From Suillus spraguei (taxonomy: Eukaryota > Basidiomycota > Agaricomycetes > Boletales > Suillaceae): DNA of 55,482 nucleotides. The notes beneath the pieces were generated by a model, which did no database searches, was not told the DNA's origin, and saw nothing but the letters and a program-made list of their open reading frames with translations. Positions 9,739 through 21,992 of this stretch are shown here, piece after piece. The stretch spans positions 1-55,482 of the forward strand of contig JABCPU010000427.1 in NCBI GenBank assembly GCA_016800925.1. Direction: 5' to 3'. A program made the translations under genes and the position numbers. Each line of letters starts with the position of its first letter. The first letter of the stretch is position 1.

Positions 9739-10455
9739 TGTTAAGACCATACTCAAAGGGTGAAAGATCCAAAGGGCTTTGGCCTCAGTTTGTGCACTGT
9801 GCCCCTTTCCCGAGTAATTCCCCTTATTTCAGAGGGTAGATATATGCCCGAAGATCCAGAAGGAGTTGCATGATGGATCCGGATGTCCGAAGGTACTGGA
9901 TATGATATGTCTGAAGGTTATTCGGAGCATAGAGATGGAATGAGGATTAAGGCTAGCTTCAGAACAAGTTCCTAACTAGAAACTAACAGAGATAGACTAT
10001 CCGAGGATAGAGTCGGAGATATAGACTGAAGGATCCAACCCCAAGTCTCAGAAGGTGACTAGAGTGGAGGGTAACTCAAGTCCGGAGGAAACAGAATGAG
10101 CAGAATCTAAGATGATATTCGAACTAAGGTTCTATGGAGATCTACAAGTGGTTTATATACTGTGAGTATCTAATACGGATAATCAACAAGTCTGGGACGA
10201 GGGCTATATACAAAGTATAACAGAAGTCTATTAGTTAATGCACAGTGGATCAGTAAGCACAAATCGGAAATGAAACACAGGCAACAGATCAGTGACACAG
10301 GACGGAAGTATACACAGCCATGATACCGGAAACAGGAGGAATGACAAAAGGAGATAGATGCAGATATACACAAGGGAGTTAGAGTGCAAGAAGTGGGCAC
10401 ATTCGGATGGGCGATCCGGACAGGATCTGTGGACCGGATGGAAATAGAATTGATC
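9739..10455 (-). repeat. Truncated family A LTR, reverse orientation
   Basis: Starts TGTTAAGACC, the reverse complement of the LTR end, and runs through the TATA region (ATATACTGTGAG) and the complement of AGTTCGAATAT. It stops near 10455, about 40 bases short of the LTR start, where family B internal sequence begins. Many CG positions of the intact LTRs are TG or CA here, so this is an older copy. Confidence 0.85.
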
Positions 10456-10782
10456 TCTTGTGTTTAATGCCTATCCATTCCACCTCCAACTGAATCTCTC
10501 CATCTCCACCTCTTGCACTCCTCTGGCACTTGTGTACTTCCGCCTCCGCTTGCACAGCCACATCTCTGGTACCATATCTGCATTTTTCTCATCCAGAGCA
10601 ATTTTGCTTTACCTTGCGAAGAGTGTGCATTTCAGCTAGGGAACCTTCGGAACCCCATATCTCGTGAGCACTAATCCTGTGACCTTCAGGCATCATCATC
10701 TCCCATTTTCCGATGCTAATAAAGCATCAGCCTTGACTCCATAACCTGCAGCCTCGAGGGCTTGGCCCTAAGGGGGGAGTAC
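10456..10782 (+). mobile_element. 3' internal remnant of a family B element, with polypurine tract
   Basis: Short internal stretch leading into the family B LTR. The polypurine run AAGGGGGGAG ends just before TAC and the LTR. On the reverse strand, 10561-10456 gives a short Glu/Lys-rich frame starting MAVQAEAEVHKCQRSA. This is reminiscent of the coiled-coil first exon of the antisense gene in family A. The resemblance is weak but the position (between pol and 3' LTR, antisense) is the same. Confidence 0.5.
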
Positions 10783-12114
10783 TATCATATACTGTACATT
10801 CAGGTCTAGATCAGATCCAATCCATGGACATCCAGGCACCCAATCTACACATACCCGATCCACCCATCCAATCCAGTTCACATATCTGATTCACCCATCC
10901 ACTCCAATCCATATCCATCCATGTCCATATCCGATCCGAGTTCATATCCGAACTATTCCCACGCACCTGCGCATTACCCCTTTTAGAATATACCTGTGTC
11001 TCCGGCTTTTGGGTATCTCTGTGCTTCCGGCTCTCGGTGATCTCTGCCTCCATCTTGATAAGTATTTTGTACAAGCTTCATCTCCGAGTTCATAGCCTTA
11101 TGTCCCGCTGTACTTACTAATGTGTTTCCGTATGCTTCAGACATAGCCTCGGACTATCCGTACTTACCCTCTGGCATGCTCCTACAGTATATAAACTTGT
11201 AGTACAACTCCTGCAGACCTGAGTCTGATTCATTGTTCCTACTTCTGTATATTCCTTGATTACTCTGTATCCTGTTATCATGTCTGTATAACTCCGTTTC
11301 CGTTCTTGCACTTGGGCTCCGGCCCTTGTAAGCTTCCGACTCAGGCCTATGGGATCACTCCCTAGGCCGGAGCTTTGATCCTATGTCCTATAATCTTTTC
11401 AGACTTCGTCCATCTCCGTCTATCATCTGTTTCACCTCCGACTCTACCTTTGGTAGTCTTATACTGTCTGTTTCTATTCCGGACCTTGTCTGGAGTAGTC
11501 TATACTATCTCTACACCATATCCGGACCTACTCCTCTCTAGTAGCCAACACTTCCTCTAAGATCCACAGAGCTATGCTCATCCGATCATCTGCTCCTCTG
11601 CTCCTCTGCTCCTCTGCTCCTCTGCTCCTCTGCTCCTCTGCTCCTCTGCTCCTCTGCTCCTCTGCTCCTCTGCTCCTCTGCTCCTCTGCTCCTCTGCTCC
11701 TCCACTCCTCCACTCCTCTGACATCTATGGATCATCTTTCCCTCTGGAGCTCTGCTCCTATCCTGCCCTGGACTTTGTCCAGCGGTCCATCTTTCATCCA
11801 TTCTACTTGGAACTTGTTCCAGTAGTCTTACCATTACTCCTTACCATCTGGAAATAGTTCTGGCATGTTCTGGCGCTCATCCGGAAGTCCTTCGGAGCTC
11901 TATTGAGCTATCCTGTCCTAAGAGTTCATCCAGACTCTGTCTGGACTTCACCATAACTCCCCCTTGGACTTCATCTGAAATTAAGGGCACATACTCAGGT
12001 AAGGGGCACAGCATACGAGCTGAGGCCAAGCCCCTTTGATTTTCCGACCCTCCGGTACAACCCCATGTAAGACCAGGACTTCTTACTAATCTCTGGTTTT
12101 GCATGGTTGTAACA
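10783..12114 (+). repeat. 3' LTR of family B element
   Basis: 1332 bp from TATCATATACTG (first G changed to A) to GGTTGTAACA. The reverse copy at 22219-23558 confirms the ends. It shares its start and the GGGGCACAG...GCTGAGGCCAA block with family A, so the two families are related. A TATA box (CAGTATATAAAC) lies near 11185. Confidence 0.85.
11588..11701 (+). repeat. Octanucleotide tandem array TGCTCCTC
   Basis: About 14 units of an 8-bp repeat inside the family B LTR. The other B LTR (22219-23558) has only a few related units near 22670-22695, so the array expanded in this copy. Because three units make 24 bases, every frame stays open, creating spurious ORFs on both strands. Confidence 0.95.
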
Positions 12115-12782
12115 ACATCACTCAGATCTCGGTTCCCACCATTAGGTGATATGAAGTGTGACTTGCCCAGCTACTACATCATGATGCATGATGATGTTCT
12201 GAACCTTTCACATGCTTGGTGCTGCAGTTTTATGTGATCAAGCATCTGAGCAGTCTTCAGAACTGGGCCTGGCAGGGTTTGTGTGACTCAGAAATGCAAG
12301 CACACACCAACTGGAACTCACTTTGTCCATGTGGACACATACAGGCATCTTTGTCTCCCTCATATTATTTTTTCCTTTAATACTACATGCTCCAACAATA
12401 TCTAAGGAAGCAAGACTAGTACTACCACTAGTACTACTAGGAGCTGTCCAATGCAGGCAGGCAGATAGCTTGTATGTTGTATTTTACATAAATACAAAGT
12501 ATTGCGATTGTCATGGTCACTGTGACCGTCAGGGTGTTCTGGTGCAATCACATCATCGAGGTCTGGCAAGTTTGAACCCTGGGCTGCCTACTCAGGATTC
12601 CCCCACATAACATCATGATGGTGCTACATCCTTAGAACTAGTATACACTGGTTACTAGTAAAATCGGTAAGCAAGTAAAATGTGTTACATGTCCTGACTT
12701 ATACTCATTTTCAAGTTCAAAACTTATGACACTAGTGACTAGTAGATGATCATCTTGATGGCATCATGATGGTAGGGACTGC
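12115..12782. other. Spacer without recognised gene
   Basis: No convincing coding frame. Contains several short palindromic or near-palindromic words built from CATGATG and ACTAGT (near 12170-12200, 12415-12440 and 12640-12770). It ends in ACTGC, the target duplication of the next solo LTR. Confidence 0.5.
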
Positions 12783-13531
12783 TGTCATATACCATACATC
12801 CGATCTCAGATCCAATCAGATCAGATTAATCCTGCTTCTGTCCAGTCCACAGATCCTATCCAGACCACTCATCTGAAACCTCTCGCACTCTAACTCCACT
12901 GTGGACATCTGTGTCTATCTCCTTTCGGTAATCCTCCTGTCTCCGGTATTTTGGCTATGTATATTTTTGTCCTGCTTATTGATCTGTTAACTATGTTTCA
13001 TTTCTGACTCGTGCTTACTGATCCACTGTGCTTTTACTAATAGACTTCTGTTATACTTTGTACATAGCCCTTGGTCCTGGACTCATTGATTATCCATACC
13101 AGTTACCTACAGTATATAATTCACTTGTAAACCTCTGTAGAACCTTAGTTCGAATATCATCTTAGTTCTGCTCATTCTGTTCTTCCAGACTTGAGTTCCC
13201 TTTGACTCTAGTCAACCTCCAAGACTTAGGAATCTCTCCTATAGTCTATATCTCCGACTCTACCTTTGGGTAGTCTATCTCCATTAGTTTCTAGTTAGGA
13301 CTCTGTCCAAAACTAGTCTTATATCTTGTTCCATACCTACGTTCTGGATATCCTTCGGACACAACATCTCTGTCACCTTCAGATGTCCGGATCCAGCATG
13401 TGTCTACCTTCAGACACTTCAGACATATACCTCCCTTCTGAAGTAAGGGGCAATACTTGGGAAAGGGGCACAGTGTACAAGCTGAGGCCAAAGCCCTTCA
13501 GATCCATTACCCTTTGAGTATGACCTTAACA
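12783..13531 (+). repeat. Solo LTR, diverged family A, with 5-bp target duplication
   Basis: 749 bp from TGTCATATACC to CCTTAACA. It is flanked by ACTGC at 12778-12782 and ACTGC at 13532-13536, so it is a complete solo LTR. The sequence is clearly family A but many CG sites are decayed to TG or CA. The self-primer region (TTAGTTCGAATATCATC, near 13147-13163) is unchanged. Confidence 0.95.
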
Positions 13532-14064
13532 ACTGCTGTCAGTACCATACATACTAAAATGATGATATTTAACATAGTTGAGTCATTATCATCCTCATGG
13601 CTTGGTGTAACCATTATCGCAGAATTTCAGTTAGTCATGAAGCCTCAAGTTCAACTCAAGCCAAATTGACTCAGATGCATCATCTCATTCATGAGCAGTC
13701 TTGAGTTGGTTGCAATTAAAGCCACCGTCAACTTGAACTCAGTCACTGAGTACCATACCATACAGTGACTATACTAAAATCCCTGGCCTGGGTAGGCTGT
13801 TTTTTTTGTTTTATGATGATAGTATACTAATGAGGTGTCCATACTGATTGTGATCATCTGATCCCTCTCATTGACTCTAGACAGACCTGGTAGGCTTCAA
13901 GTTGATACCAAGTTTCATCATTACAACCCAATGAGACCTTCAAATTCACCCAGAAAGCTCATCCAGATTTGCATGGGTGACTTTGTCCAAGTCAGTCACT
14001 AGGTGTAAGTGCAATTGTTCTGAATGTTTAGCCAGCCAAAACTTACTAGTGGCTGCCACTGTGG
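13532..14064. other. Spacer without recognised gene
   Basis: After the duplicated ACTGC the sequence shows no gene-like frame and no repeat I can link to the window. Confidence 0.4.
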
Positions 14065-14718
14065 GTGACTTTTGCAGCTAATGGTGGACATGACCTGAGT
14101 GATGAGATGGGCCACACTATGCCACTACCCCCAAGCTATTGTCGTGATATTATACTCCATGGCTTGCTCTACACTGGCCTGTCCTCCAACTTTCAGCCAT
14201 CTTCCATCATAACTAACACATTGGATAACTTGAACGTCACCATGACTCCTACTAGTACTCACGACACTGGCTATGACAATTCAGCAGAGAACAGTTCTCG
14301 CTTGCAGGAGCATCTGAGTCAGGGCAACTTGATTTTTGAGTCTGGAGCTGTGGTGACAATGATCTTACCAGATTATCAATCTGTGTCCGAGTCTGAATCA
14401 GAGAGGCTCTTGCCTGTGAACCTTAGCAGTCACAGTAGCAGTATGCAGGGGAGCTCCACCTTCATGGTAAATAGGATGATGGTTGTACCAGATGAAGTTG
14501 ATATGACTGTGAATGTGTTGGACCTGTCGCCTAGTAGTTGCATGGAAGATGATGACTGGTATAAGGTGGCCCTGCCAGTGCATGAGGCTCACTGGTTGCA
14601 GGCTGCTTTCCAAAATGTGATACCATCTGGTGGCAACTCCGAGTCAGACTTGGAATCAAAGTTGGCAGCCATGATGTTCAACTACATAGTTTGGGAGGAC
14701 AACTCAGACATGGAGTAG
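14065..14718 (+). CDS. Hypothetical protein, 217 codons
   Basis: An uninterrupted ATG-to-TAG frame of 217 codons in sequence unlike the surrounding LTRs. The product is acidic and Ser-rich (SVSESESE and SSCMEDDDW segments) with no membrane segment or motif I recognise. It ends in an acidic tail. No neighbouring exon with good splice sites is obvious. It could be a small gene, an exon of a longer one, or a chance ORF. Confidence 0.4.
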   Translation: MTFAANGGHDLSDEMGHTMPLPPSYCRDIILHGLLYTGLSSNFQPSSIITNTLDNLNVTMTPTSTHDTGYDNSAENSSRLQEHLSQGNLIFESGAVVTMILPDYQSVSESESERLLPVNLSSHSSSMQGSSTFMVNRMMVVPDEVDMTVNVLDLSPSSCMEDDDWYKVALPVHEAHWLQAAFQNVIPSGGNSESDLESKLAAMMFNYIVWEDNSDME

Positions 14719-15500
14719 TTCAACATCTCTCTGTGACCATGATCATTGATAGTTACTAGGCTGCCTCACTACCGGCATTACCACATTTTTCACTTGTTCA
14801 CTATACCACACTCGTTAATCTTCATAGCTTTTATGGTAAATACCTCATTAGGTTAGTCTCTTTTGACTACTTGGCTGTTCAATGTGGTTATTACTACTGA
14901 TACCATTCCGAAATTTTGTGTGACTCTGTACTACTCAACATCATGATTAACCATGGCTCACACAAGGTAAACCTCTCACAAGACTGTAGGAGGGCCAGCA
15001 AAGCATGGCAAATTGTCACTCACAAATATCACAGATACTCAAGCTGGTCAGCTTGTAAAGTGTGCTAGGAAGATGACTTGCTGGAACTGTGTAAGCACTT
15101 GCCTATTCCAGCTGTATACCTTGAACTCATTTTGCTGGGTTGGCATGCTAGCATTGTACAAGTGCTTGTCTTTCCCACACCCAGTATGCAATCTTGTGTT
15201 ATCATATCCAAGGAATTGTTGAAACTTACACTTTTTTTTTATTTGCCTGGGATGCCACAAAGTTTGGAATGAGTGTGCTGCAGCTCACAGTATTATCACA
15301 CCCTATTTTGTGAGTTTTTTTTTTTTGATGTCGGTTGTGCAATTGATCAACTATGTCCTTGCCACTTGGTCTGCTGCAGCTAATTGTACCACCACAATTC
15401 CTTTCAATGATGATCTTCATCACCTTTCTTCAAGTGTGTTCATAATAAATAATAACTTAACTTATTCTAATCGCTTATTCAAAGAGGGGTGAAAAATATT
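14719..15500. other. Spacer without recognised gene
   Basis: AT-rich sequence with T-runs near 15231-15240 and 15317-15326. The short frames present look like chance. Confidence 0.4.
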
Positions 15501-15579
15501 GAGCCAAATAACTGAATCAACTGGAGATGCTAGCCGCATCATGGTATGTACAATGGTCAACTGATTGAACAGCCGATTC

Positions 15580-16371
15580 TCATGCTTACCAAATATTCCA
15601 GAAATTCAATGGTGTTACATGGGATTTTGATAGCCTAGACCAGGCACTAGGAAAGATGGGCCGATCTATTAAGCCCAGGTGTGTTAAATATATCTTCCTA
15701 ACTAAAACAGAAATATACTCACTTTGGCCAGGTTGGATTATAACTATAACACACACATACTCCTAGTTAACATGCCTAGCACCATCCATGAAGTGCCCTT
15801 CCAGCATATCAAGGATACAATCACCCAATCTATTGCTGCTCTTCCATATGACCATGATGTGATCACTCCGGTTGTTCAGATGAATGAGTGAGTGGAAATA
15901 GACAGTAGATCAATAACACCTGATTTCTGCATCACTATTACACGAGGAGAGAGACCTACTCAATACATATTTCTTCCTGTATATGGAGAAGTCACTTGTT
16001 CAGAGACCAAAGATCACACCATCAATAAGCTCAAGCTCATGATCGCCACTCATTTTAAGCTGAAGATGGTTATTGTTATTCTGGTGGTTGTCCAGGAAGT
16101 TACAACCTACAACTCTCCCAAGCGTGACTCTTACACATTGAAAGTCCTCGGCAAAAGTGTAAAACCTCTTCCACAGCACAAATTCATTACAGAATATTTC
16201 CCGCCATGCACATCCATCAAGATCGCAGACCATAACTGGTGCCATCTTGCAAGCATGGAGTACTTTGTTTGGTTGCAGGGAGCTGATGGGGCATTGAATT
16301 TCAAAAGCCAAGATCCTGAGTATATGGTGTATGGGGTATGTTCCGATTTATTAATATCAAATGATGATTGA
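15580..16371 (+). pseudogene. Fragment of an Agaricomycete/Boletales hypothetical protein family
   Basis: Frame 15892-16371 reads EIDSRSITPDFCITITRGE, then a hydrophobic segment (MVIVILVVV), then IADHNWCHLASMEYFVWLQG. From memory this resembles a large uncharacterised family in Boletales with ITPDFCI and ADHTWCH..EYFVW motifs; I cannot check it here. Upstream pieces at about 15600-15680 (FNGVTWDFDSLDQALGKMG-like) and 15771-15890 (MPSTIHEVPFQHIKD) look like earlier exons. A TGA at about 15889-15891 interrupts the join. The family C LTR at 16424 cuts off the C-terminus, so I call it a fragment. Confidence 0.5.
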
Positions 16372-16423
16372 CTCAAGATATCGATTTACATAGACTATCT
16401 TGCCTGAGATCCGCATGGATGAC

Positions 16424-16707
16424 TGTTATGAACTGGGGTGGCATCACCAGCGACAGTGAAAAGACACAGATGGTCTGCTGGGAAGTTCTACAATGTCCAG
16501 AAGAGGACAAGGTGAAAGTACAAGGAATGAGTTCCAATTACGATCAAGGGTTCAGCCTCAGAGACAAGTCTCAGAGGTTCTACAAGAATAGAGACTAAGG
16601 CTAAGTAGTGCTTAGACTTAGAGATGACTCAGGATTGGGGGCCCTTAGCAAAGAGGAATCCAGGTAAAACCCAGTAATATTACAGTAAGGAATCTACTAA
16701 GATAGAC
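16424..16707 (-). repeat. Partial family C LTR, reverse orientation
   Basis: Starts TGTTATGAACTGGGG, the complement of the family C LTR end. It matches the right part of the 475-bp solo LTR at 28917-29391. It stops at 16707, where a different LTR (TGTTACAAGAACACC) begins. The family D element therefore inserted into it. Confidence 0.8.
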
Positions 16708-17313
16708 TGTTACAAGAACACCTTCTTGCACCCCTACTATCATTTTTCCTCCTATGTGTCGCCGTCTACTCTCGTCCCGACGAGGCCTCCATCCTTGTCC
16801 TCCGCTACCTTGTCTGGCTTGCCATCGTCACTCCCTACCTCGCCTACGCTCGTCTCCTTCATCATCGCTGAACATGCCCTCTTTGCATGCCTTCTACCTC
16901 CTCCGCACCTATATGCGCCTCTCTCACTTCGCGCGATTCAAGCGCCTCCTCTGCGCTTGTTGCATTACCTTGCGCTTCAACACGTGCACTCACTTGGTTC
17001 ACGGGGACCCCCTGTCTACCTTCAAGGATGTCTTGGTATCATGTTATGCTTTATCCTTTTACCGTTTACCTTTCTTGACTCGTGCATTGCCTCATTGGCT
17101 CGTACCCTTTATACCTTTGGCTCTGCACTTATGACTCCTTCATGCACATGCGCATTCTCATTGGTTGATATGCCTCTGACTCATTTACGAGCATGCATCC
17201 TCTTATTGGTTATCTGCCTTCATACTTAATTCGGCGATACTTACGTATTCATGCTCCACTTCAATCTTACGTATAAATACATGCAGATAGCCTTTGTACT
17301 TCTTTAACTTGAA
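16708..17313 (+). repeat. 5' LTR of family D element (right edge uncertain)
   Basis: Begins TGTTACAAGAACACCTTC. The first ~125 bases recur in reverse at 23632-23757, confirming it as a repeat end. A TATA-like GTATAAATAC lies at about 17270. The right edge cannot be fixed because no second complete copy is present. The 167-codon frame inside it (16726-17229) is probably fortuitous. Confidence 0.6.
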
Positions 17314-17318
17314 TCTAC

Positions 17319-20300
17319 TTGATCTTCGACCCTAAACTTCCTTTTGATGAGCAGCAATGGCCAATAGAAGAACAGAAGTATGGGAAGAGAAAAGCGAAAG
17401 AAGAAATCCCTGGACACGACACAAACATACCGAAGTTATCCAAATTCTACATCCCTCCGAAAACTCTTCAAGACACTCCTTCAGCTTCAATTGAGGAAAT
17501 CCCCGATGAAGAAGAATCCGTGCCCTCATTAATTCCAACAGAGGATGATGATCAATTCAACACTATGCAAGATGTCTGGCATGCACCAGAAGTACGCGAT
17601 ATTTCCTCTTATGAGCTCAGAGATGGAGAATTCCTCATGGAATATGACACGGATGGAGTTAATATGAGAATTATCGAAGAAGTATCCATGGATACACCCC
17701 TCACATGTGATGGAACCTCCCGACTCGAACAACTTCCCAACTACTCCACAATCTCCCTTCCCCCTCCAAAATACAGTAATAAAGCTCAAGAATTCGCTAC
17801 GGATGAAAAGGAAAAGAAAAAGAAAACCTTTGAAGAATTGGTCCTGGAATACTTGCATGACTTTGCAGATGTCTTTGCTAAAGACGGATTGAACAAATTA
17901 CCTCCCAAACACCCTGGCATTGATCATCGGATCGATACTAAACCCGGTTTTATCCCTCGCACGTCTAAGGTTTATCTGCTATCGGAAAAAGAACGCGCTG
18001 CCGTCAAAACGTTTATCGATGAAAATGTTGTGAAAGGTTTCATCTCAGAATCGAAATCACCCCAAGCTAGTGGTTTCTTCTTTGTGGGAAAGAAGAGTGG
18101 AGAATTGCGCCCCTGTCAAGATTATTGCTACATCAATGATTGGACAGTCAAGAACGCCTATCCGCTCCCACTCCCTATCTCCCTTGTCGCACGTCTTCAC
18201 AACACACAGTTCTTTACAAAAATGGATATTCGGTCCAGTTATAATAATATTCGCATCCATCCCGACAATCGCTGGAAAGCTGCTTTTACTACGGAATTCA
18301 GCCTCTTTGAACCGAACATCATGTTCTTTGGCCTTTGCAATTCCCTGGCAACTTTCCAAGCATACATGAATTGTACCTTCCAGCAGGAAATCAACGAAGG
18401 ATGGATGGTTATCTACATGGATGATATCCTCATTTTCTCTACAACAATGCCAGAACACCGCGAATGAACCAGACGGGTTTTGATGAAAATATGTAAGGAA
18501 CATTTGTTCCTAAAACTGGAGAAATGCACCTTTGATGCAGAAGAAGTGGAATACCTCGGAATGATAATTCGCCCTGGACAAGTTGCTATGGATACCGCCA
18601 AAACCAAAGGAATTGCCGACTGGCCAGTTCCGAAATCTGTAAAAGATGTCCGGTCATTCCTCGGCTTTTGCAACTTCTACCGCACATTTATTTCCCATTA
18701 TTCCGATATCGCCCGACCCCTTATTGAATTAACAAAAAAAGATAAGGTCTTTGACTGGTCAACTGAGTGTATGGACACCTTCGAAGAACTGAAATGACAC
18801 TTCACATCCCAACTGGTACTCCATAACCCTGATCCTTCCCGACAATTTGCTATTGCTACCGACGCTTCACTTGTAGCAACTGGTGGAGTTCTCCTGCAGA
18901 CCGATGAGAACAGTGTTTATCACCCATGCGCATACCTCTCACAGTCTTTGAACCCCGCTGAACCCAATTACCAAATCTTTGATTGGGAACTCCTTGCCGT
19001 AATCCGGGCATTAACTGAATGGCATCATTATCTTGAAGGAAATCCACACCCCGTCCTGGTATTCACCGACCACAAGAATCTTCTATACTTTAGAAGTGCG
19101 CAAAAACTTGCCCGTCGCCAAGCACATTGGCAACTGATTTTGTCTATTTATGACATTGAACTACATCACGTTGCAGGTACCAAATTGGCAGTACCTGATG
19201 CACTATCTTGCTGGCCCGACTATGACTCTGGCAAAGATGATAATGAGGACCAGACCCTTCTCCCTGACGCTCTATTCGTTTGTCTTATTGACACTGACCT
19301 GCAGGATGTTTTGTCATCCTCCAACCCCCTTGATGACCCTGTCTTTAAAACCGCATCTGATGCCCTTGACGGCATATGCCTTCCGCCTATGAAATCGGCA
19401 CTCTCTGACTGGAAGATAGAGGAGAACGTCCTCTATTTCAAGAATCGTGCTTACATTCCACCGGCACACCATCCCGATATCCTGAAATGGTATCATGATC
19501 ACCCCACTGCGGGACATCCTGGTAGATTCAAAACTGAAGAACTCATCAAAAGGGAAGCCTGGTGGCCCGCTATGGGCTCTTATATCCAGAAATATGTGGA
19601 GGGTTGCACCCTTTGTCAGCAAATGAAGGCGGATACGCATCTGGTCCGACCTCTGCTTGCCCTGATTCCATCGTCTGCAACTCATCCCTTTTCTCAGGTC
19701 TCTGTTGATCTGATCACTGACCTTCCTGTCTCTGGGGGCTTTGACAGTATTATGGTCGTGGTAGACCATGGCCTTATGAAGGGGGTAATTATTATCCCTT
19801 GTTTGAAAACTGTCACTTCTGAAGGCATTGCTAAACTATTCTTGAAACACGTTTACTGTCAATTTGGACTCCATGACAAAGTCATCTCAGATCGAGGCCC
19901 ACAATTCCTATCTCACTTCTCTAAGGAGCTTGCCCGACTTCTCAATTACATCATTGCCCCATCCATGGCTTATCACCCTCAGACTGATGGTCAAACTGAG
20001 AGGCTTAATCAAGAACTTGAAATATATCTATGCATCTATTGCCGCAACAACCCCGAAGATTGGATAGAACACCTACCAATCGCCGAATTCATCCACAACC
20101 ACCAAAAACACGATGCAATGAATGCATCACCCTTCTATCTCATGATGGGACATGAACCATGCACCATCCCTCACCTGATCCCCGACTCATCCGTCCCTGC
20201 AGCAGAAGATTGAGTACGATCTCTGCAGAAGATAAGAGAAGAAGCAATCGCCTGCCATAACATTGCGATGCAGACAATGACTGAACAATCCCGAGGAGAG

Positions 20301-20740
20301 AAGTACATTCCCTGGAAGATCGGGGATAAGGTCTGGCTATCTGCCACTAATCTTAGACTCAAACTTCCATCACAGAAACTTGCGCCGAAGCGATACGGAC
20401 CTTTCCCGATCATCGATGTCTTATCACCTATCACATTCACACTCAAACTCCCTCCACAATGAAAGATCCATCCCACCTTCCATGCTTCTGTCTTATCGTC
20501 CTATAACGAAACAGACGTACACAGTCCGAACTTCCCTGAACCACCACCTGACATCATCGAAGAAGAAGAAGAATACAAAGTGGAAGCAATTCTTTCTCAC
20601 AAAGGAACCGGCATTCGCCGATGCTATCTTGTTTCCTGGAAAGGATATTCATCGGGAGATAACGAGTGGCTCCCAGAAAGGAACTTGCAGAACTCCGCTC
20701 GAATCCTGAATGCTTATAAGAAGCAACACTCTCTCTGACC
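17319..20740 (+). pseudogene. pol: Family D pol: RT-RNase H-integrase-chromodomain, four TGA stops
   Basis: One reading frame in five pieces. Residues 1-200 are an acidic N-terminus without a recognisable protease. RT follows (FTKMDIRSSYNNIRIH; YMDD at about 18415-18426), then RNase H (ATDASLVATGG, about 18859), the integrase zinc domain (HPTAGHPG ... CTLCQQ) and the DDE core (VSVDLITDLP, ISDRGPQF, GQTERLNQ). A chromodomain ends the frame (CYLVSWKGYSSGDNEW, about 20625-20672). The interrupting stops are TGA at 18465-18467, 18795-18797, 20211-20213 and 20460-20462. The first three are explained by CGA to TGA and the last by TGG to TGA. There is no frameshift in this stretch. It is a dead copy damaged mainly by transitions; gag and protease are not upstream. 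Confidence 0.9.
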
Positions 20741-20795
20741 ATTCTTCAGTCAATCAAATCACACAAAGCACTTGATCAACTAACACCATTTCGAA

Positions 20796-21992
20796 ATGTC
20801 CTTCCCCACTGCATACATCATCCCTGTCACCATTGCCAACAATGACTCTGACTCCGACGCAGAAAACTATGGAACCCTTGCCACTGAAATCGACAACACC
20901 TCTTACATTGAAGCCGCCCTTCTATGTGAAGGACATGCTCTTGAAATTGAGAGAATACTCACTGCAAGAGGCGCCTTCCCTGCCTTACTCCTTGTCAACA
21001 TCATCCGCACCACCACCCTCATTGAAACTAACATCAATCAAACCACGGAAATCACCTACCGCCAGCAAATCTTACATCTTCAAAAATGTATTCGTTCTTA
21101 TGCAATGTTGTTGCTTCCCCGTTCTTTTAAGAGCGATGTTGAAGAAGCTATTCACATTGTGGCCGAACGACGAGCAGGTGTTGCTCAACCTCCCTCTCCG
21201 CAAAGAGATACAGACTCACTTCCTGTCCCTCCACCCTCTTCCTCGCGCATTTATTCTAATATTGATGCCTTTACTGGCTTATGTACTGCTGTCCAAGAAA
21301 TTTGACAGCTCACCAATGCAGTCGTCGAAACCATTCAGCAATCAGTCGTTGAAACAAGAACAGCCAGAAACCTAGTCGAGGAAGTCATTACCGAGTTACA
21401 ACAAACACAAGCTGACCTCGCCTCTCCACGAACCCCATCTCCTATCGAACAATCAACCTCATCACCCCCCGTCATAGTCTCCCATGATCACCCTGCATGG
21501 CTGTATGAGCCCTGTACAGAAGAGCAGTGTGAAGCTGCGAAAGTATTAGGAGTTCTGGTCGCTGAGTTGGTAGCACTCGGTCCTCAACTTCATGACCTTC
21601 ATATTCATCCCCCCATGTCCATTCCATCATCATTTGGTCCAATGGATCCTGTCTCACCAGTCTTAGTAAAAGACTTCGGCATTACCTCCCCTTCCTCCTC
21701 TGACAAACTTCTTGCGGTTGCTGAACAAGGAACCACTCCTGACCTTCCATCATCCGCGTACACACTCACCAGTAAACAACAGGCACAACTCAGATGAGAC
21801 AACGCCTTCGCCTTAAAACGCATGACACGACAGAAAGGGAAGAAGCATGCCAGATCCACTAGCCCTAAACCCATTATTGCACCATCACCATTACGCATGT
21901 CTACCTCCAACACTGACGAAAATATGAAATGCCGATTCTGTGGCATCGTCGGACATCGGCAAAAGAATTGCCTCGACTATCAGTGCCAATGT
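20796..21992 (+). pseudogene. ORF downstream of pol D with C-terminal zinc knuckle
   Basis: Starts 55 bases after the chromodomain stop with ATG (MSFPTAYIIP). One frame continues through two TGA stops (21303-21305 and 21795-21797). The product has a helical N-terminal half, a Ser/Pro-rich middle, a basic stretch (RMTRQKGKKHARS) and a CCHC knuckle, CRFCGIVGHRQKNC, near 21931-21972. A second knuckle seems to begin (YQCQC) but is cut by the family C LTR. The order pol then knuckle protein is unusual. It may be a displaced gag-like protein or an extra third ORF in the env position. Confidence 0.65.

Noticed and set aside
11588..11701. CRISPR-like regular repeats
   Set aside because: Uninterrupted 8-bp units without spacers; a microsatellite in an LTR of a eukaryote.
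11528..11834. ORFs on both strands rich in EEQRSRGA or LLCSSAP repeats
   Set aside because: Produced by the 8-bp tandem array, which keeps all frames open; no gene structure around it.
16726..17229. 167-codon Leu/Pro-rich ORF
   Set aside because: Lies inside the family D LTR, low complexity, and overlaps two further long frames on the same strand.
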